Shown: positions 16,113 through 25,149, numbered from the stretch's first letter. The stretch: 39,705 nt of DNA from Comamonadaceae bacterium (GCA_015999985.1 JAECRA010000039.1:1-39705); one strand, 5' to 3'. Translations and numbers: made by a program. Notes: generated by a model not told the origin, from the sequence alone.

Positions 16113-17516
16113 TCAGCGCATGGCGTCCACGTTATGTACCCCGCCATCGCGTTCCGGCCACAGTGGATCGCCTTGTATGACGAAACGCTGCAGACCACCA
16201 CGCCAGTACCGCGACAGGGCCTCCATCTCGGCTGCATCGCCCCCCGCGAGCATCGGGGCTCGCTCAAAGGCAGGCAATGTGCCAAATGTGAATGGCAAAT
16301 CAATGCAGTGGCAGGCCCCATAGCGCGGGTTGGGACCAAACTGGAATTCGTAGCGCCAGCACTTCTGACCTGCGGCTTCGGCCTCGCGCTGCCATTGTTC
16401 GGCACCAGCATTGAACATCCGGCGCCCGATGGCCAGATCCGGATCCACGCGCTGCATATCAGGAAACGCGGTCATCTCATGCGTCGTGGCACCCACGATG
16501 CTCGGTACCCGTGCGGCTGACTGAAGATAGCGACTACGACCTTCGGCGTTCACGTGCAGATCGTCTGCCACCACCATGTAAGCTTGGCCGGCAATCCCGA
16601 GCGCTTTCATTTGCCCCATCACTGCAGGGTTTGCCTGGCCTTCAAGCACGGTATCCAGCGGTAGTCGCTGAAGTTGCTCCTGGTTGCTCACGCCCCACTG
16701 CTGCATGGCCATCTGGCGAATCGCGTGCGCCTCTTCCAGCGTGCGCAATGGCCTGCCAAGAGGAGCGCTCTGTACAACGGCTTGTTGAAACAGCAAAGGA
16801 TGGCGGGATTGCATCAGCGCGCCTATGTTGTCTCCGCCTGCCGACTGCCCCATGACGGTCACACGACCTGGATCACCGCCAAACGCGCCTATATTTTCCG
16901 CAACCCATTTCAGCGCCAGTTGGCTATCTTGCAAACCCAGGTTGTTCTGTTCGGCGTCATCCCCCGCAAGCCAGCCTAGCGCACCCAAGCGATAGTTGAT
17001 GCCGACCACGACAATGCCTGCTTCCCTCGCCCACTGGGTACCGTCGTACCAGGAGATCCCGCCTCCACCGGTGATCCACGCGCCTCCATGTAGCCAGACC
17101 AGTACGGGGCGTGGTTGTTCATCACGCAGCGCTTGCAGCGGCGACCAGATGTTCAGACGCAGGCAGTCTTCCTGCTGTATGGCTGCAAAGCTGCCAAGAA
17201 CGTCTTCCAACCGGGAAGGCCGTTGCGGCGCAACGATGGGGTCTGGTGAGCGTGCGTCCACCTGGATGGATTTGCTGGCGAACTGAGAAAGTGGCTGAGG
17301 CGGAGCAAAGCGCAACGAGCCTACAGGTGCACGCGCATAGGGCACGTTCATCCAGCAGCCCACTTGGCCTGCAACGCCACCGCGCTCACCGACTACGCGC
17401 CCAATGATTTCCCCGACCTCCGTATGCACATTAATGGCATTGCCATCCCTGTCGAGATGCTTGGATTCGTGCGTTGTCATGTCCATGGGGTCCAAAGTAT
17501 CCGCGTTTAAAGTCAT
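16113..17516 (-). CDS. Type B carboxylesterase/lipase
   Basis: Alpha/beta hydrolase of the carboxylesterase type B family, 467 aa, somewhat shorter than the usual 500-550. The oxyanion segment VWLHGGAWITGGG (about 140-152) and the nucleophile elbow GQSAGGDN with Ser225 are intact. The EDCLRLNIW motif (116-124) is the second family signature. The catalytic His is probably in GACHCIDLPFTFG. No signal peptide is seen, so it should be cytoplasmic and act on imported esters. It lies upstream of a broken Bug receptor in the same direction and divergent from a LysR gene 43 bp away, which is the usual arrangement for a regulated catabolic unit. Confidence 0.9.
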   Translation of the reverse strand: MTLNADTLDPMDMTTHESKHLDRDGNAINVHTEVGEIIGRVVGERGGVAGQVGCWMNVPYARAPVGSLRFAPPQPLSQFASKSIQVDARSPDPIVAPQRPSRLEDVLGSFAAIQQEDCLRLNIWSPLQALRDEQPRPVLVWLHGGAWITGGGGISWYDGTQWAREAGIVVVGINYRLGALGWLAGDDAEQNNLGLQDSQLALKWVAENIGAFGGDPGRVTVMGQSAGGDNIGALMQSRHPLLFQQAVVQSAPLGRPLRTLEEAHAIRQMAMQQWGVSNQEQLQRLPLDTVLEGQANPAVMGQMKALGIAGQAYMVVADDLHVNAEGRSRYLQSAARVPSIVGATTHEMTAFPDMQRVDPDLAIGRRMFNAGAEQWQREAEAAGQKCWRYEFQFGPNPRYGACHCIDLPFTFGTLPAFERAPMLAGGDAAEMEALSRYWRGGLQRFVIQGDPLWPERDGGVHNVDAMR

Positions 17517-17529
17517 ATCCGGTAGTAGA

Positions 17530-17547
17530 CTAAAAGGAATGCCTTAG
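17530..17547. promoter_or_regulatory. Possible LysR operator between esterase and LysR genes
   Basis: The 43-bp divergent gap holds the imperfect palindrome CTAAAAGG-aat-gCCTTAG (one arm carries an extra A). LysR-type proteins commonly bind such dyads between their own gene and the divergent target. The short gap means both promoters must overlap this site. Confidence 0.3.
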
Positions 17548-17559
17548 AAACCTATAGTT

Positions 17560-18480
17560 ATGAGTATGAACCTGGGGCTGCTGAAGCACTTTCTGCAAGC
17601 CTATGAAACGAGAAGTCTTGGCAAGGCGGCCGCGCGCTTGGGAATCTCGCAGCCGGCCCTGAGCAAAAGCATCCGAAAGCTGGAAGCCGAGCTGGATGTG
17701 CCGCTTTTCAATCGCACGACCAAAGGCATTACGCCCACTTCGTACGCAGACACGCTGGCTCGCCGCGGTCAGGCGATCGAGTCGGACGTGCGCGCCTCGA
17801 TTGCCGAGCTGCAAAAACTCAAAGCTGGTGAAGTAGGGGAAGCAAGGATAGGTATTGCGCCCGCCTTGGCGCCCCACTTCATGCCCGAAGTGCTCGCCCG
17901 TCTCGCAGTGACTCATCCGTCCATCAACATCACCGTGACCGAAGCTCTGATTTATGAAGGTGTGGCGCAATCTGTGGTGCGTGGTGAACTGGATTTCGCC
18001 CTGACCAACCTGCCCTCGAGAGGCGTGAGCCCAGATCTGGCCTGGCGCGAACTCTTCAAGGATCACTTTGTGGTGTGCTGCGGAAAGGCCCATCCCCTGG
18101 CGCGCAAACGCTTGGTGCAACCGGTTGAGCTGCTGAAGTACCCGTGGATCACGCCCGCCAGAGACGGACCGCCCTGGCAACGGTTGGCGGATCTATTCGT
18201 GGCGGCGCGATGCGCCCCGCCCCACGCGGTCGTGGAAACCAACTCGGCTACGGTCATCATGTCGCTGCTGCAGCGAGGCCCGTTCCTGACCTTCGTACCA
18301 CGACAATTGATTCAACCAGACGCGAGGCGGGCCGATGTGGTGGAGGTAGCGCTGGAGGGCATGACACTCGAGCGCGCGATCGTAGTGCTACACCGCAAGG
18401 GGCATACCCCACCCATGGCAGCTCAGCTTGTACTTGATGCATGCGAGGCAGTGGCAGCGCAGCAATTCATCGGGAGCTAA
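17560..18480 (+). CDS. LysR-type transcriptional regulator
   Basis: A 306-aa regulator. The N-terminal winged helix-turn-helix spans about residues 5-64, with SLGKAAARLGISQPALSKS as the helix-turn-helix and LFNRTTKGITPT as the wing. The effector-binding domain (about 92-300) has the two-lobe periplasmic-binding fold, beginning ARIGIAPALAP. It is divergent from the carboxylesterase, which it most likely controls, and its stop lies 6 bp from the convergent biotin-carrier gene, so it could also respond to substrates of that operon. The inducer is unknown. Confidence 0.92.
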   Translation: MSMNLGLLKHFLQAYETRSLGKAAARLGISQPALSKSIRKLEAELDVPLFNRTTKGITPTSYADTLARRGQAIESDVRASIAELQKLKAGEVGEARIGIAPALAPHFMPEVLARLAVTHPSINITVTEALIYEGVAQSVVRGELDFALTNLPSRGVSPDLAWRELFKDHFVVCCGKAHPLARKRLVQPVELLKYPWITPARDGPPWQRLADLFVAARCAPPHAVVETNSATVIMSLLQRGPFLTFVPRQLIQPDARRADVVEVALEGMTLERAIVVLHRKGHTPPMAAQLVLDACEAVAAQQFIGS

Positions 18481-18486
18481 TCGCGT

Positions 18487-18708
18487 TCAGGTCTCGATAA
18501 TCGCGACCACTTGGCCGTCCTCTACGGCTTCTCCCTCACCGACCCTGAGTTCCACCACGGTCCCCGCCCGCTCGCTGGTGACCGGGATTTCCATTTTCAT
18601 GGATTCGGCAATAAGGACTGCTTCTTCAGCCTCTACCCTTGCGCCAACTGGAACGATGATTTTCCAGACTGTCCCAGTGACTTCTGCGCGTACTTCCATT
18701 CTCGCCAT
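18487..18708 (-). CDS. Stand-alone biotin carboxyl carrier protein
   Basis: A 73-aa biotinyl domain and nothing else. The biotinylation site is AESMKMEIP with Lys38 between two methionines, centred in the hairpin typical of the flattened beta-barrel; VTGTVWKIIVPVGARVE and VGEGEAVEDGQVVAIIET form the flanking strands. It is much shorter than AccB and lacks its thumb insertion. It resembles the small carrier subunits of transcarboxylases, decarboxylases and some acyl-CoA carboxylases. It is the last gene of the minus-strand unit with two carboxyltransferases, and no biotin carboxylase lies in the window. It should be cytoplasmic and biotinylated by BirA. Confidence 0.93.
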   Translation of the reverse strand: MARMEVRAEVTGTVWKIIVPVGARVEAEEAVLIAESMKMEIPVTSERAGTVVELRVGEGEAVEDGQVVAIIET

Positions 18709-18736
18709 GAGGTTTCCTTGAATATACCGGTGATGT

Positions 18737-19711
18737 TTAATCGAGCTTGATGTTGAGGGAGCGAATCAATTCGCCCCACCGCTTGATCTCCGCTTGCACG
18801 TAGCTTGCGGATTGCGAAGATGAGAGCGATGTCGCGAAGCCGCCGAGGTTGGCCACCTGTGCCTGCACGTCTGGCAGCCTCATGATCTTGCTGGTTTCCT
18901 CGGACAGGCGTTGCAGGAGCGGCTCCGGCAGGCCCGCAGGTGCGATCAAACACAGCCAGCCCTCTGTGGTAACGGGGTATCCCGCTTCGCGTACCGTAGG
19001 CACATCGGGCAGGGCCGGCAGACGTTCGGCGGAGCTGATGGCCAGTGCGCGCATCTGCCCTTGCTTCACATACGGCACGCCGACGGTGGTGACTTCAAAT
19101 AGCACCGGCACATGCTTGCCCAGCAGCAGCGTGGCGGCCTGACCGCTTCCCCGATTGGGTACGTGATTGAGCTTGGCGCCAGAGGCGCGCTTGAAAAGTT
19201 CGGCCGTCAGGTGCTGAGAGGAGCCCGCGCCTGGTGAAGCGAAGTCCAGACTGTTCTGCTGTGACGCTTCGACGAGGTCCTTCAGCGTCTTCCAGGGCGA
19301 GCTGGCGTGCACCAGTATCAGCATGGGGCCTTTGTAGACCACTGAGACAGGCATCACTCCATTGATGGGGTCATAGGCCAGCTTGGAATAGAGCGCGGGA
19401 TTGAGCGCCAATGGACCAATCGCGCAGAGCCCTACGGTGTAGCCATCGGGCTGCGCTCGGCTAATGGCAGCCATACCGATGCCCCCGCTGGCACCAGGCT
19501 TGTTTTCAACGACCACTGCCTGGCCAAGCGATGCGGAAAGACGGTCCGCCAGCAGGCGCGCGATCGCGTCTGTGACGTTCCCGGCCGCGAAGGGCACGAT
19601 CATGGTGATCGAACGGCTGGGGTACGAGGGATCGGCAGCGCGGGCGAGCGGAATCAGGCTGCTGGCCAGAAGGGCCGTGGCGGCGCGGCGACTTACTGCG
19701 TGGGGTCTCAT
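18737..19711 (-). CDS. Bug/TctC-family periplasmic receptor (second copy)
   Basis: Solute-binding protein of 324 aa with a signal peptide of Tat character (SRRAATALLASSLIPLARA, cleavage after ARA). Bug signatures follow: YPSRSITMIVPFAAGNVTDAIAR, NKPGASGGIGM, AQPDGYTVGL and LPALPDVPTVREAGYP. Such proteins bind small carboxylates or amides in the periplasm; no TctA/TctB membrane partners lie nearby, as is common for orphan Bug genes in Burkholderiales. It is placed between a carboxyltransferase gene and the biotin carrier gene, so its ligand is probably the substrate of that pathway or a signal for it. Confidence 0.93.
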   Translation of the reverse strand: MRPHAVSRRAATALLASSLIPLARAADPSYPSRSITMIVPFAAGNVTDAIARLLADRLSASLGQAVVVENKPGASGGIGMAAISRAQPDGYTVGLCAIGPLALNPALYSKLAYDPINGVMPVSVVYKGPMLILVHASSPWKTLKDLVEASQQNSLDFASPGAGSSQHLTAELFKRASGAKLNHVPNRGSGQAATLLLGKHVPVLFEVTTVGVPYVKQGQMRALAISSAERLPALPDVPTVREAGYPVTTEGWLCLIAPAGLPEPLLQRLSEETSKIMRLPDVQAQVANLGGFATSLSSSQSASYVQAEIKRWGELIRSLNIKLD

Positions 19712-19741
19712 GGCAACACTCCTTGGTTCGGCAATTGGGGC

Positions 19742-21277
19742 TTACAAATAACAAGGCCAGGCACGCAACAGGCGCTGGCCAACCCCGCCCGTGGCTCGGA
19801 GCTGATGCACTTCAAGCATGCGAATCAGGTAGTCGCGCGTCTCGCTCGGCCGGACCACCTCCTGCACGGAGAACTGCCCACCCATGGCCCATGGGCTGGT
19901 CTCCCGTTCGAACGCTTCCATTTTTTCGTCGAAGCCCTCGTCTCCAGGGCCGATCCCATACACCACGGTGACGCCTGCTGCAGGTGCCATGAACCCGATT
20001 TCTCCCGTAGGCCACACAGCGACTTCATCCGAATTACGCCCACCGCCCATGTTCAGATAGGCTTGGCCGTACAGCTTGCGCACGATGACTGTCAGTTTGG
20101 GCACGGTGGCCAATTGCAGTGCAGTCATGTAATTCATGATGCGCGCAGGCGCGGCTTTTTGCTCTGCGTCCAGCCCGATGGCAAAGCCTGGCACGTCCAC
20201 GAAATTGATCAGGGGAATGTTGAATGAATCGCATAGGACGATGAACGAGGCAATCTTCTGACACGCCTCAATCTGCAATGCACCGCCGCGCTGCATGGGG
20301 TTGCTTGCAATCATGCCCACCGAGTGCCCACCGATACGAGCAAGAGCGATGATTCCGGTCTTGCCGAAGTTAGCTTTCAGCTCGAAGAAACTATCGCGGT
20401 CTGCCACAGTTCGCAGCACCTTCTTCATGTCATAGACTTGCGTCCGGTTGTCGGGCAGCAGATCCAGGATACGTTCCATGCCATCTCCCGATCCGGCAGG
20501 AACGGCTTGCTTGGGCGGCGCTTGTGCAGCATGCGAAGGCAGATACGACAGGAACTTTCGGATGGCATCGATAGCTTCCTCATCGCTGTCGACCACCCTA
20601 TCCACCAGGCCAGTGTGCTCGGAATGGAGCCGCCAGCCACCCAGGTCTTGCGCCTCTACATGGGCACCCGTCGCTTGCTTGACCAGCGGTGCGCTGGACA
20701 CCGAAAGCAAAGCGCCGCGCCGCATGACCTTGAAATCCGAGAGGCAGCTATACCAGCTGGACGAGCCAAAGCAAGGGCCCAGGATGGCCGCAGCCCACGG
20801 CGTTTCACGCTGCCGCATGTACTGGGTCGGATCGCTCCCGCTGGCGCCCATGCCGGCTGCCCCCATGGTTTCGGGAATTCGAGCGCCTGAAGATTCACCC
20901 AGAAACACCAAAGGTAGGCCACGCTGGGCGGCCACACGTTTCATGTGACCAACTTTGCGGCCATTGACGATGGTGCTCGAGGCCCCCATGACGGTGAAGT
21001 CATTTGAAACTGCAGCGACAGCCCGGCCATCGACCTTTCCGTAGCCGGCCACCTTGCCGTCAGCAGGTGTCTGCGCAGGATCAGCTCCAGAGTGTGCAAA
21101 CAAGCCGATCTCACTGAAACTGTCGGCGTCAAACAGGCGATCCAGCCTGGCTCGTGCATCCAACAGTCCGGCTTCTTTTCGCCGGCTCAGTTTCTCGGGC
21201 GATCCCATGCCCCTGGCTACGGATCGGCGCCTATCGAATTCCTCCAGTGCAGCTGCCGGGGTGTATTTTTGAGTCAT
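19742..21277 (-). CDS. Acyl-CoA carboxyltransferase subunit (PCC-beta/12S type), copy 1
   Basis: Biotin-dependent carboxyltransferase of 511 aa with fused N- and C-terminal crotonase-like domains, as in propionyl-CoA carboxylase beta and the 12S transcarboxylase subunit. The N-terminal domain has LGESSGARIPETMG; the C-terminal domain has NPMQRGGALQIEA, NFVDVPGFAIG and KLYGQAYLNMGGG, close to canonical family motifs. The start is the ATG at 21277 with a GGAAG site, 10 bp after the preceding gene; an ATG 24 codons earlier would overlap that gene. The acyl-CoA substrate cannot be read from sequence. Confidence 0.92.
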   Translation of the reverse strand: MTQKYTPAAALEEFDRRRSVARGMGSPEKLSRRKEAGLLDARARLDRLFDADSFSEIGLFAHSGADPAQTPADGKVAGYGKVDGRAVAAVSNDFTVMGASSTIVNGRKVGHMKRVAAQRGLPLVFLGESSGARIPETMGAAGMGASGSDPTQYMRQRETPWAAAILGPCFGSSSWYSCLSDFKVMRRGALLSVSSAPLVKQATGAHVEAQDLGGWRLHSEHTGLVDRVVDSDEEAIDAIRKFLSYLPSHAAQAPPKQAVPAGSGDGMERILDLLPDNRTQVYDMKKVLRTVADRDSFFELKANFGKTGIIALARIGGHSVGMIASNPMQRGGALQIEACQKIASFIVLCDSFNIPLINFVDVPGFAIGLDAEQKAAPARIMNYMTALQLATVPKLTVIVRKLYGQAYLNMGGGRNSDEVAVWPTGEIGFMAPAAGVTVVYGIGPGDEGFDEKMEAFERETSPWAMGGQFSVQEVVRPSETRDYLIRMLEVHQLRATGGVGQRLLRAWPCYL

Positions 21278-21287
21278 GTCTTCCGCT

Positions 21288-22865
21288 TCATCGCATGGTT
21301 CGGCACTTGGGGCCAAGAGTGGTCGCGCATTTCGCATAAGCGTCTTCAACCCAGTCGACGAGCACGGAACGTGTCGTTGCGGGTTCGATCACATCAATCA
21401 CCCCGAAGCGCTCTGCAGTGCGCATGGGCGATCCCACCGCATGGGCCAAGGTCTCGAGTTCAGCCCTGCGTGCCTGCGGGTCCGGTGCTGCGCTGATGTC
21501 TTTGGCATACGCTGCATCCACACCGCCTTCAATGGGAATGGAGCCCCAGCGTGCAGAAGGCCAGGCATAGCGATGCGCTAGCGCCATGCCGTTGGCGCCG
21601 TTCCAAGGGCTCAGCATGCCTCCAGCCAGACCGAAACAACGCCGAATCACCATAGCGAGCCAAGGCACTGATGACTGCTCGATAGCGGAGCTGGCTCTGA
21701 GCACCGCAGCAATGGTGCCCTCACGCTCGGCGTCTGGGCCCGTCATGGAGCCCGGTTGGTCCACCAGATTCACAATAGGCAGGTGGAAGGTGTCGCACAG
21801 ATCGACAAAGCGCTCCATCTTCTGGGCTGCAGACCGGGTGAGCGCTCCGCCCATGATGCGCGGGTTGTTGATCATTACGCCCACTGAATACCCGCTAAGG
21901 CGTGCAAAACAGGTGACCAGTGATCCACCAAACTGGGGCGACATTTCGAAGACGGAGTCTGCATCGAATATCGCCCGCAGAATACGCTTGGGATCGAACA
22001 CTTTCCGACGGTCACGCGGTATGGCATCGTTGAGCCACTGCTGCAATTCGACTGGTGGATCAGCGGGCTCCGTACGCGCTGCCTGCTGGTAGACGTTGGC
22101 CGGCAAGTACGACAGGAATCTGCGAGCCTGGGCCAGCGCATCTTCCTCGGTATCCGCGCCATTGTTCACCACGCCATTGGCCTTGTGCACCTCCCAGCCG
22201 CCAAGGTCTTCCTTGTCCACCGATATGCCCAAGGCCTGCCTGACGACAGGCGGACCACCTGCAAACACCTGGCCTTGCCCTCGGACCATGACGCTGAAAT
22301 GAGCAGTGCAAGCGCGAATCGCCCCCAAGCCCGCAGCAGGTCCCATGACGATGCCGACCACGGGCGCCAGCCCCAAAAGCGGTACGGACGGCAGCAGCGC
22401 GTATCCAGGAATTTTGGTGTAACCCATCTGCATCGGCAGATTGACACTGCCGCCCGAGCTATGGACTATGCGCACCATTGGCAGCCGGTATTCATAGGCA
22501 TAGCGATCTGAGTAGATCCATTTCTCGGCAACGGCAGCCTCTGACGAACCCCCGCGAATACTGAAATCGTCTGAGACCACAACGGCTTTTCGGCCTTCAA
22601 TACGGCCTACCCCCACCACGTGAATCGAGGGCGTGAAGCTTTCAAGCGCTCCGTCTGGCCCGTAGCGCCCTTTCCCCGCAAGTGCGCCGAACTCCATGAA
22701 CGACTGCTCGTCGACCAAGTGGTCCACACGTTCACGTGCATTCCACATGCCACGCTCGCTTGCGCGCGCCAGATTGTCAACGCCACCCATCTGCCGGGCA
22801 CGTGCTCTACGTTCGTCAAGATCCTGAAGCTCCTGACCCCATTCATTGGAAGGAAACATGGGCAT
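21288..22865 (-). CDS. Acyl-CoA carboxyltransferase subunit, divergent copy 2
   Basis: A second fused carboxyltransferase, 525 aa, same fold but clearly diverged from copy 1. The family start RVDHLVDEQSFMEFG, the N-terminal active-site region VHSSGGSVNLP (in place of SSGARIPE) and the C-terminal NNPRIMGGALTRSA, LVDQPGSMTG and CFGLAGGMLSPWNG are seen. The changed residues around both acyl-CoA pockets suggest a different substrate from copy 1. It lies 3 bp after the CoA-transferase gene and 10 bp before copy 1, so the three are almost surely co-translated. It could form a mixed complex with copy 1 or act as the opposite half-reaction. Confidence 0.9.
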   Translation of the reverse strand: MPMFPSNEWGQELQDLDERRARARQMGGVDNLARASERGMWNARERVDHLVDEQSFMEFGALAGKGRYGPDGALESFTPSIHVVGVGRIEGRKAVVVSDDFSIRGGSSEAAVAEKWIYSDRYAYEYRLPMVRIVHSSGGSVNLPMQMGYTKIPGYALLPSVPLLGLAPVVGIVMGPAAGLGAIRACTAHFSVMVRGQGQVFAGGPPVVRQALGISVDKEDLGGWEVHKANGVVNNGADTEEDALAQARRFLSYLPANVYQQAARTEPADPPVELQQWLNDAIPRDRRKVFDPKRILRAIFDADSVFEMSPQFGGSLVTCFARLSGYSVGVMINNPRIMGGALTRSAAQKMERFVDLCDTFHLPIVNLVDQPGSMTGPDAEREGTIAAVLRASSAIEQSSVPWLAMVIRRCFGLAGGMLSPWNGANGMALAHRYAWPSARWGSIPIEGGVDAAYAKDISAAPDPQARRAELETLAHAVGSPMRTAERFGVIDVIEPATTRSVLVDWVEDAYAKCATTLGPKCRTMR

Positions 22866-22868
22866 GGC

Positions 22869-24104
22869 TCAGGCCCCTGCACTTTCGCTTGGGTGCTTTC
22901 GAACCACGCCGTCTGCCAAGAGCTTCTCGATGCCCTGGGTGTCGTAGCCCAACACCTGCGAAAGGATGTCTTCACTGTCCGCACCGATCTCGTGTCCGCT
23001 CCAGCGAATACGCCCAGGCGTTTCCGACAGCTTGGGCACAATGCCCTGCTGGCGGGTAGACCCCAAGACCGGGTGAGGCACGTCCACAAGCATCTGGCGG
23101 GCCTCAAAATGCGGATCTTTGAACACATCTGCCAAGGTGAAGACCCGGGAAGATGGCACACCGGCCCGCAGCATGGCGGCTTCCACTTCGGCGCCCGTGT
23201 AGTGGCTCGTCCACTCGCTGATAAGGGCATCCAGCGCCGCCGCATTCTGCCCCCGCAGGTAGACAGAGATAAACCGCGGATCAACTGCAAGATCTGTACG
23301 GTCGATGGCCGCGAGCAACCGCTCCCACGTGGGACCATTGTTCGCGGCAATCAGCACATACCCATCAGTCGTCGGATACAGGCTGTTGGGCGCTACGTTC
23401 GGAAGATTTGGCCCTTGCCGCCTGGGAACATGGCCGAGCTTCTCAAATGCGGGCACAAAGCCTTCCATCATGGAGAAAGCGGTTTCGTACAAGGCGGCGT
23501 CCACCAGTTGCCCACGTCCACTTGCCTGTCTGTGAAACAGAGCCATCATCGTGCCAAACGCGGCATAGACGGCTGTCAGGTAGTCGGTAGTGGCCAACGC
23601 CACACGGCTGGGCGGCCGGTCAGGATCACCCGTCAGTTCACGCACTCCCGCAAACGCATCGCAAATGGCGCCATACCCAGGCCGTGAAGCGTTGGGTCCC
23701 GTCTGGCCATATCCACTGATGCGCACCATCACCAGGCGTTCGTTCAACGCATGCACGGCGTTCCAACCAAAACCCAAACGCTCCATCACACCCGGACGGT
23801 TGTTTTCTATCATCACGTCGGCGCCCACCAACAGTTCACGCAGTAGCCGCTGGCCCGCTGCTGTCTTCAGATCAATGGCAATACTGCGCTTTCCGCGCTG
23901 GATGGACACCGCTTGCAACGAAACGCCTTCGGAAAACAAGCCCATCTGGCGTACGGGGTCGCCTTCGAATGGTTCGACCTTGATGACTTCGGCACCAAAG
24001 TCTGCCAACAGTCGGCCACACGCCGGGCCGGCAAAGGTATTGCACAACTCGATCACGCGAACGCCCACCAACGGCCCAGCCGAAGCCGCCTGAGATACCG
24101 CCAT
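22869..24104 (-). CDS. Class III (CaiB/BaiF) CoA-transferase
   Basis: Family III CoA-transferase of 411 aa that moves CoA between acyl groups. The N-terminus VRVIELCNTFAGPACGRLLADFGAEVIKVE is the family hallmark, and the likely catalytic aspartate is D174 in ALATTDYLTAVYAAFG. NNRPGVMERLG and GYGQTGPNASRPGY are further conserved blocks. Its start codon overlaps the stop of the upstream Bug gene by one base (TGATG). In this operon it probably activates the acid brought in by the Bug receptors so that the carboxyltransferases can act on the CoA ester. Donor and acceptor are unknown. Confidence 0.94.
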   Translation of the reverse strand: MAVSQAASAGPLVGVRVIELCNTFAGPACGRLLADFGAEVIKVEPFEGDPVRQMGLFSEGVSLQAVSIQRGKRSIAIDLKTAAGQRLLRELLVGADVMIENNRPGVMERLGFGWNAVHALNERLVMVRISGYGQTGPNASRPGYGAICDAFAGVRELTGDPDRPPSRVALATTDYLTAVYAAFGTMMALFHRQASGRGQLVDAALYETAFSMMEGFVPAFEKLGHVPRRQGPNLPNVAPNSLYPTTDGYVLIAANNGPTWERLLAAIDRTDLAVDPRFISVYLRGQNAAALDALISEWTSHYTGAEVEAAMLRAGVPSSRVFTLADVFKDPHFEARQMLVDVPHPVLGSTRQQGIVPKLSETPGRIRWSGHEIGADSEDILSQVLGYDTQGIEKLLADGVVRKHPSESAGA

Positions 24105-25084
24105 CAGTTCGCTCCCAAGCCGAGATCTTTGACCAACGGCGCAAGATCCTGACGCTCCTTGGCAAGGTATTCAATGGTCTGCCGCTGGTTCCAGTAGACA
24201 GGATGCGCCCCATTGCGCTCCAGAAGGGCTATCCAGTCAGGGTTGGCCGACAGCTTCTGAAAAGCCGTTTCCCAATAGTGAACTGCGTCTTGCGACACGC
24301 CTTTGGGCAGCAGTATTCCGTAGACGGAACTGAAACTCGAATCTACACCTTGCTCACGCCAGGTGGGGACACTGGCAAATGCCCCTCCCAGCCTTTCGTC
24401 GGAGGAAACGGCCAGTGCGCGCACCCGCCCACCAGTGATCATTCCCAGAAGATTGGGCGTGCTCCCTGGCACCGCATCCACGAATCCACCAAGCAGAGCG
24501 GTCAATGCTTCGGCCGTGGATTTATAAGGCACCAGCGTCAGCTTCTTGATGTCCACTCCCGCAGCCTTCAACGGCTTGGCGAGCGATAAAAGTACGTGGT
24601 GTCCCAGATAGCCTATGCGAACACTCCCGGGGTCGCGCTTGACCTGCTCGACAAACTCACGCGCATTCCCGAACTTGGAGTCGGCTTTCACCGTAAGAGC
24701 CATGGTCTCGCGCAGGAACACAGTCGTCGGAGTGAAGTCAGCCGGAGTCAGCTTCAGCTCGCCGGTGAGATTGGAAACATTGATGCCCGTATGAAGAAGG
24801 GTCATCGAATGAGGATTGCCCGGCTTCTGCTGTAAGGCTTGCAGTGCAATGACGCCAGTGCCTGAAGATCTATTCTGGGGCACCCAGGCTTGGCCGCCCA
24901 ATAGATCCATTTTCTGAAAAGCCGCTCCCATGGCTCGGGCGTACTGGTCGGCGGCTCCGCCGGGCCCGGAGGGCACGATGAATTCAACCGCAGCCGTGGG
25001 CTTCCATTCTTGTGCATAGGCCGCAGCGGGGGCCAGGCAAAAACCCATCAGACATGATGAGATGACTCTAACGAAGTACTTCAT
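24104..25084 (-). CDS. Bug/TctC-family periplasmic receptor (operon leader)
   Basis: Solute-binding protein of 326 aa with a classical Sec signal (MKYFVRVISSCLMGFCLAPAA, cleavage after AYA). The mature part has FIVPSGPGGAADQYARA in place of the usual PFPPGG-type loop, then QNRSSGTG, a YLGHHVLLSLAKPL ligand loop and ASVPTWREQGV. The start at 25084 has a GGAG site 11 bases upstream; an earlier in-frame start would add 15 residues ahead of the signal. It is the first gene of the carboxyltransferase operon and is divergent from a LysR gene. The altered binding loop suggests a ligand different from that of the 18737-19711 protein. Confidence 0.92.
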   Translation of the reverse strand: MKYFVRVISSCLMGFCLAPAAAYAQEWKPTAAVEFIVPSGPGGAADQYARAMGAAFQKMDLLGGQAWVPQNRSSGTGVIALQALQQKPGNPHSMTLLHTGINVSNLTGELKLTPADFTPTTVFLRETMALTVKADSKFGNAREFVEQVKRDPGSVRIGYLGHHVLLSLAKPLKAAGVDIKKLTLVPYKSTAEALTALLGGFVDAVPGSTPNLLGMITGGRVRALAVSSDERLGGAFASVPTWREQGVDSSFSSVYGILLPKGVSQDAVHYWETAFQKLSANPDWIALLERNGAHPVYWNQRQTIEYLAKERQDLAPLVKDLGLGAN

Positions 25085-25149
25085 TGTTGGCTTGTCTCCT
25101 TCCTCCCAGTGTCCTTGCGACCTTCCCACTAGACAAGCTAATGTTTTTT

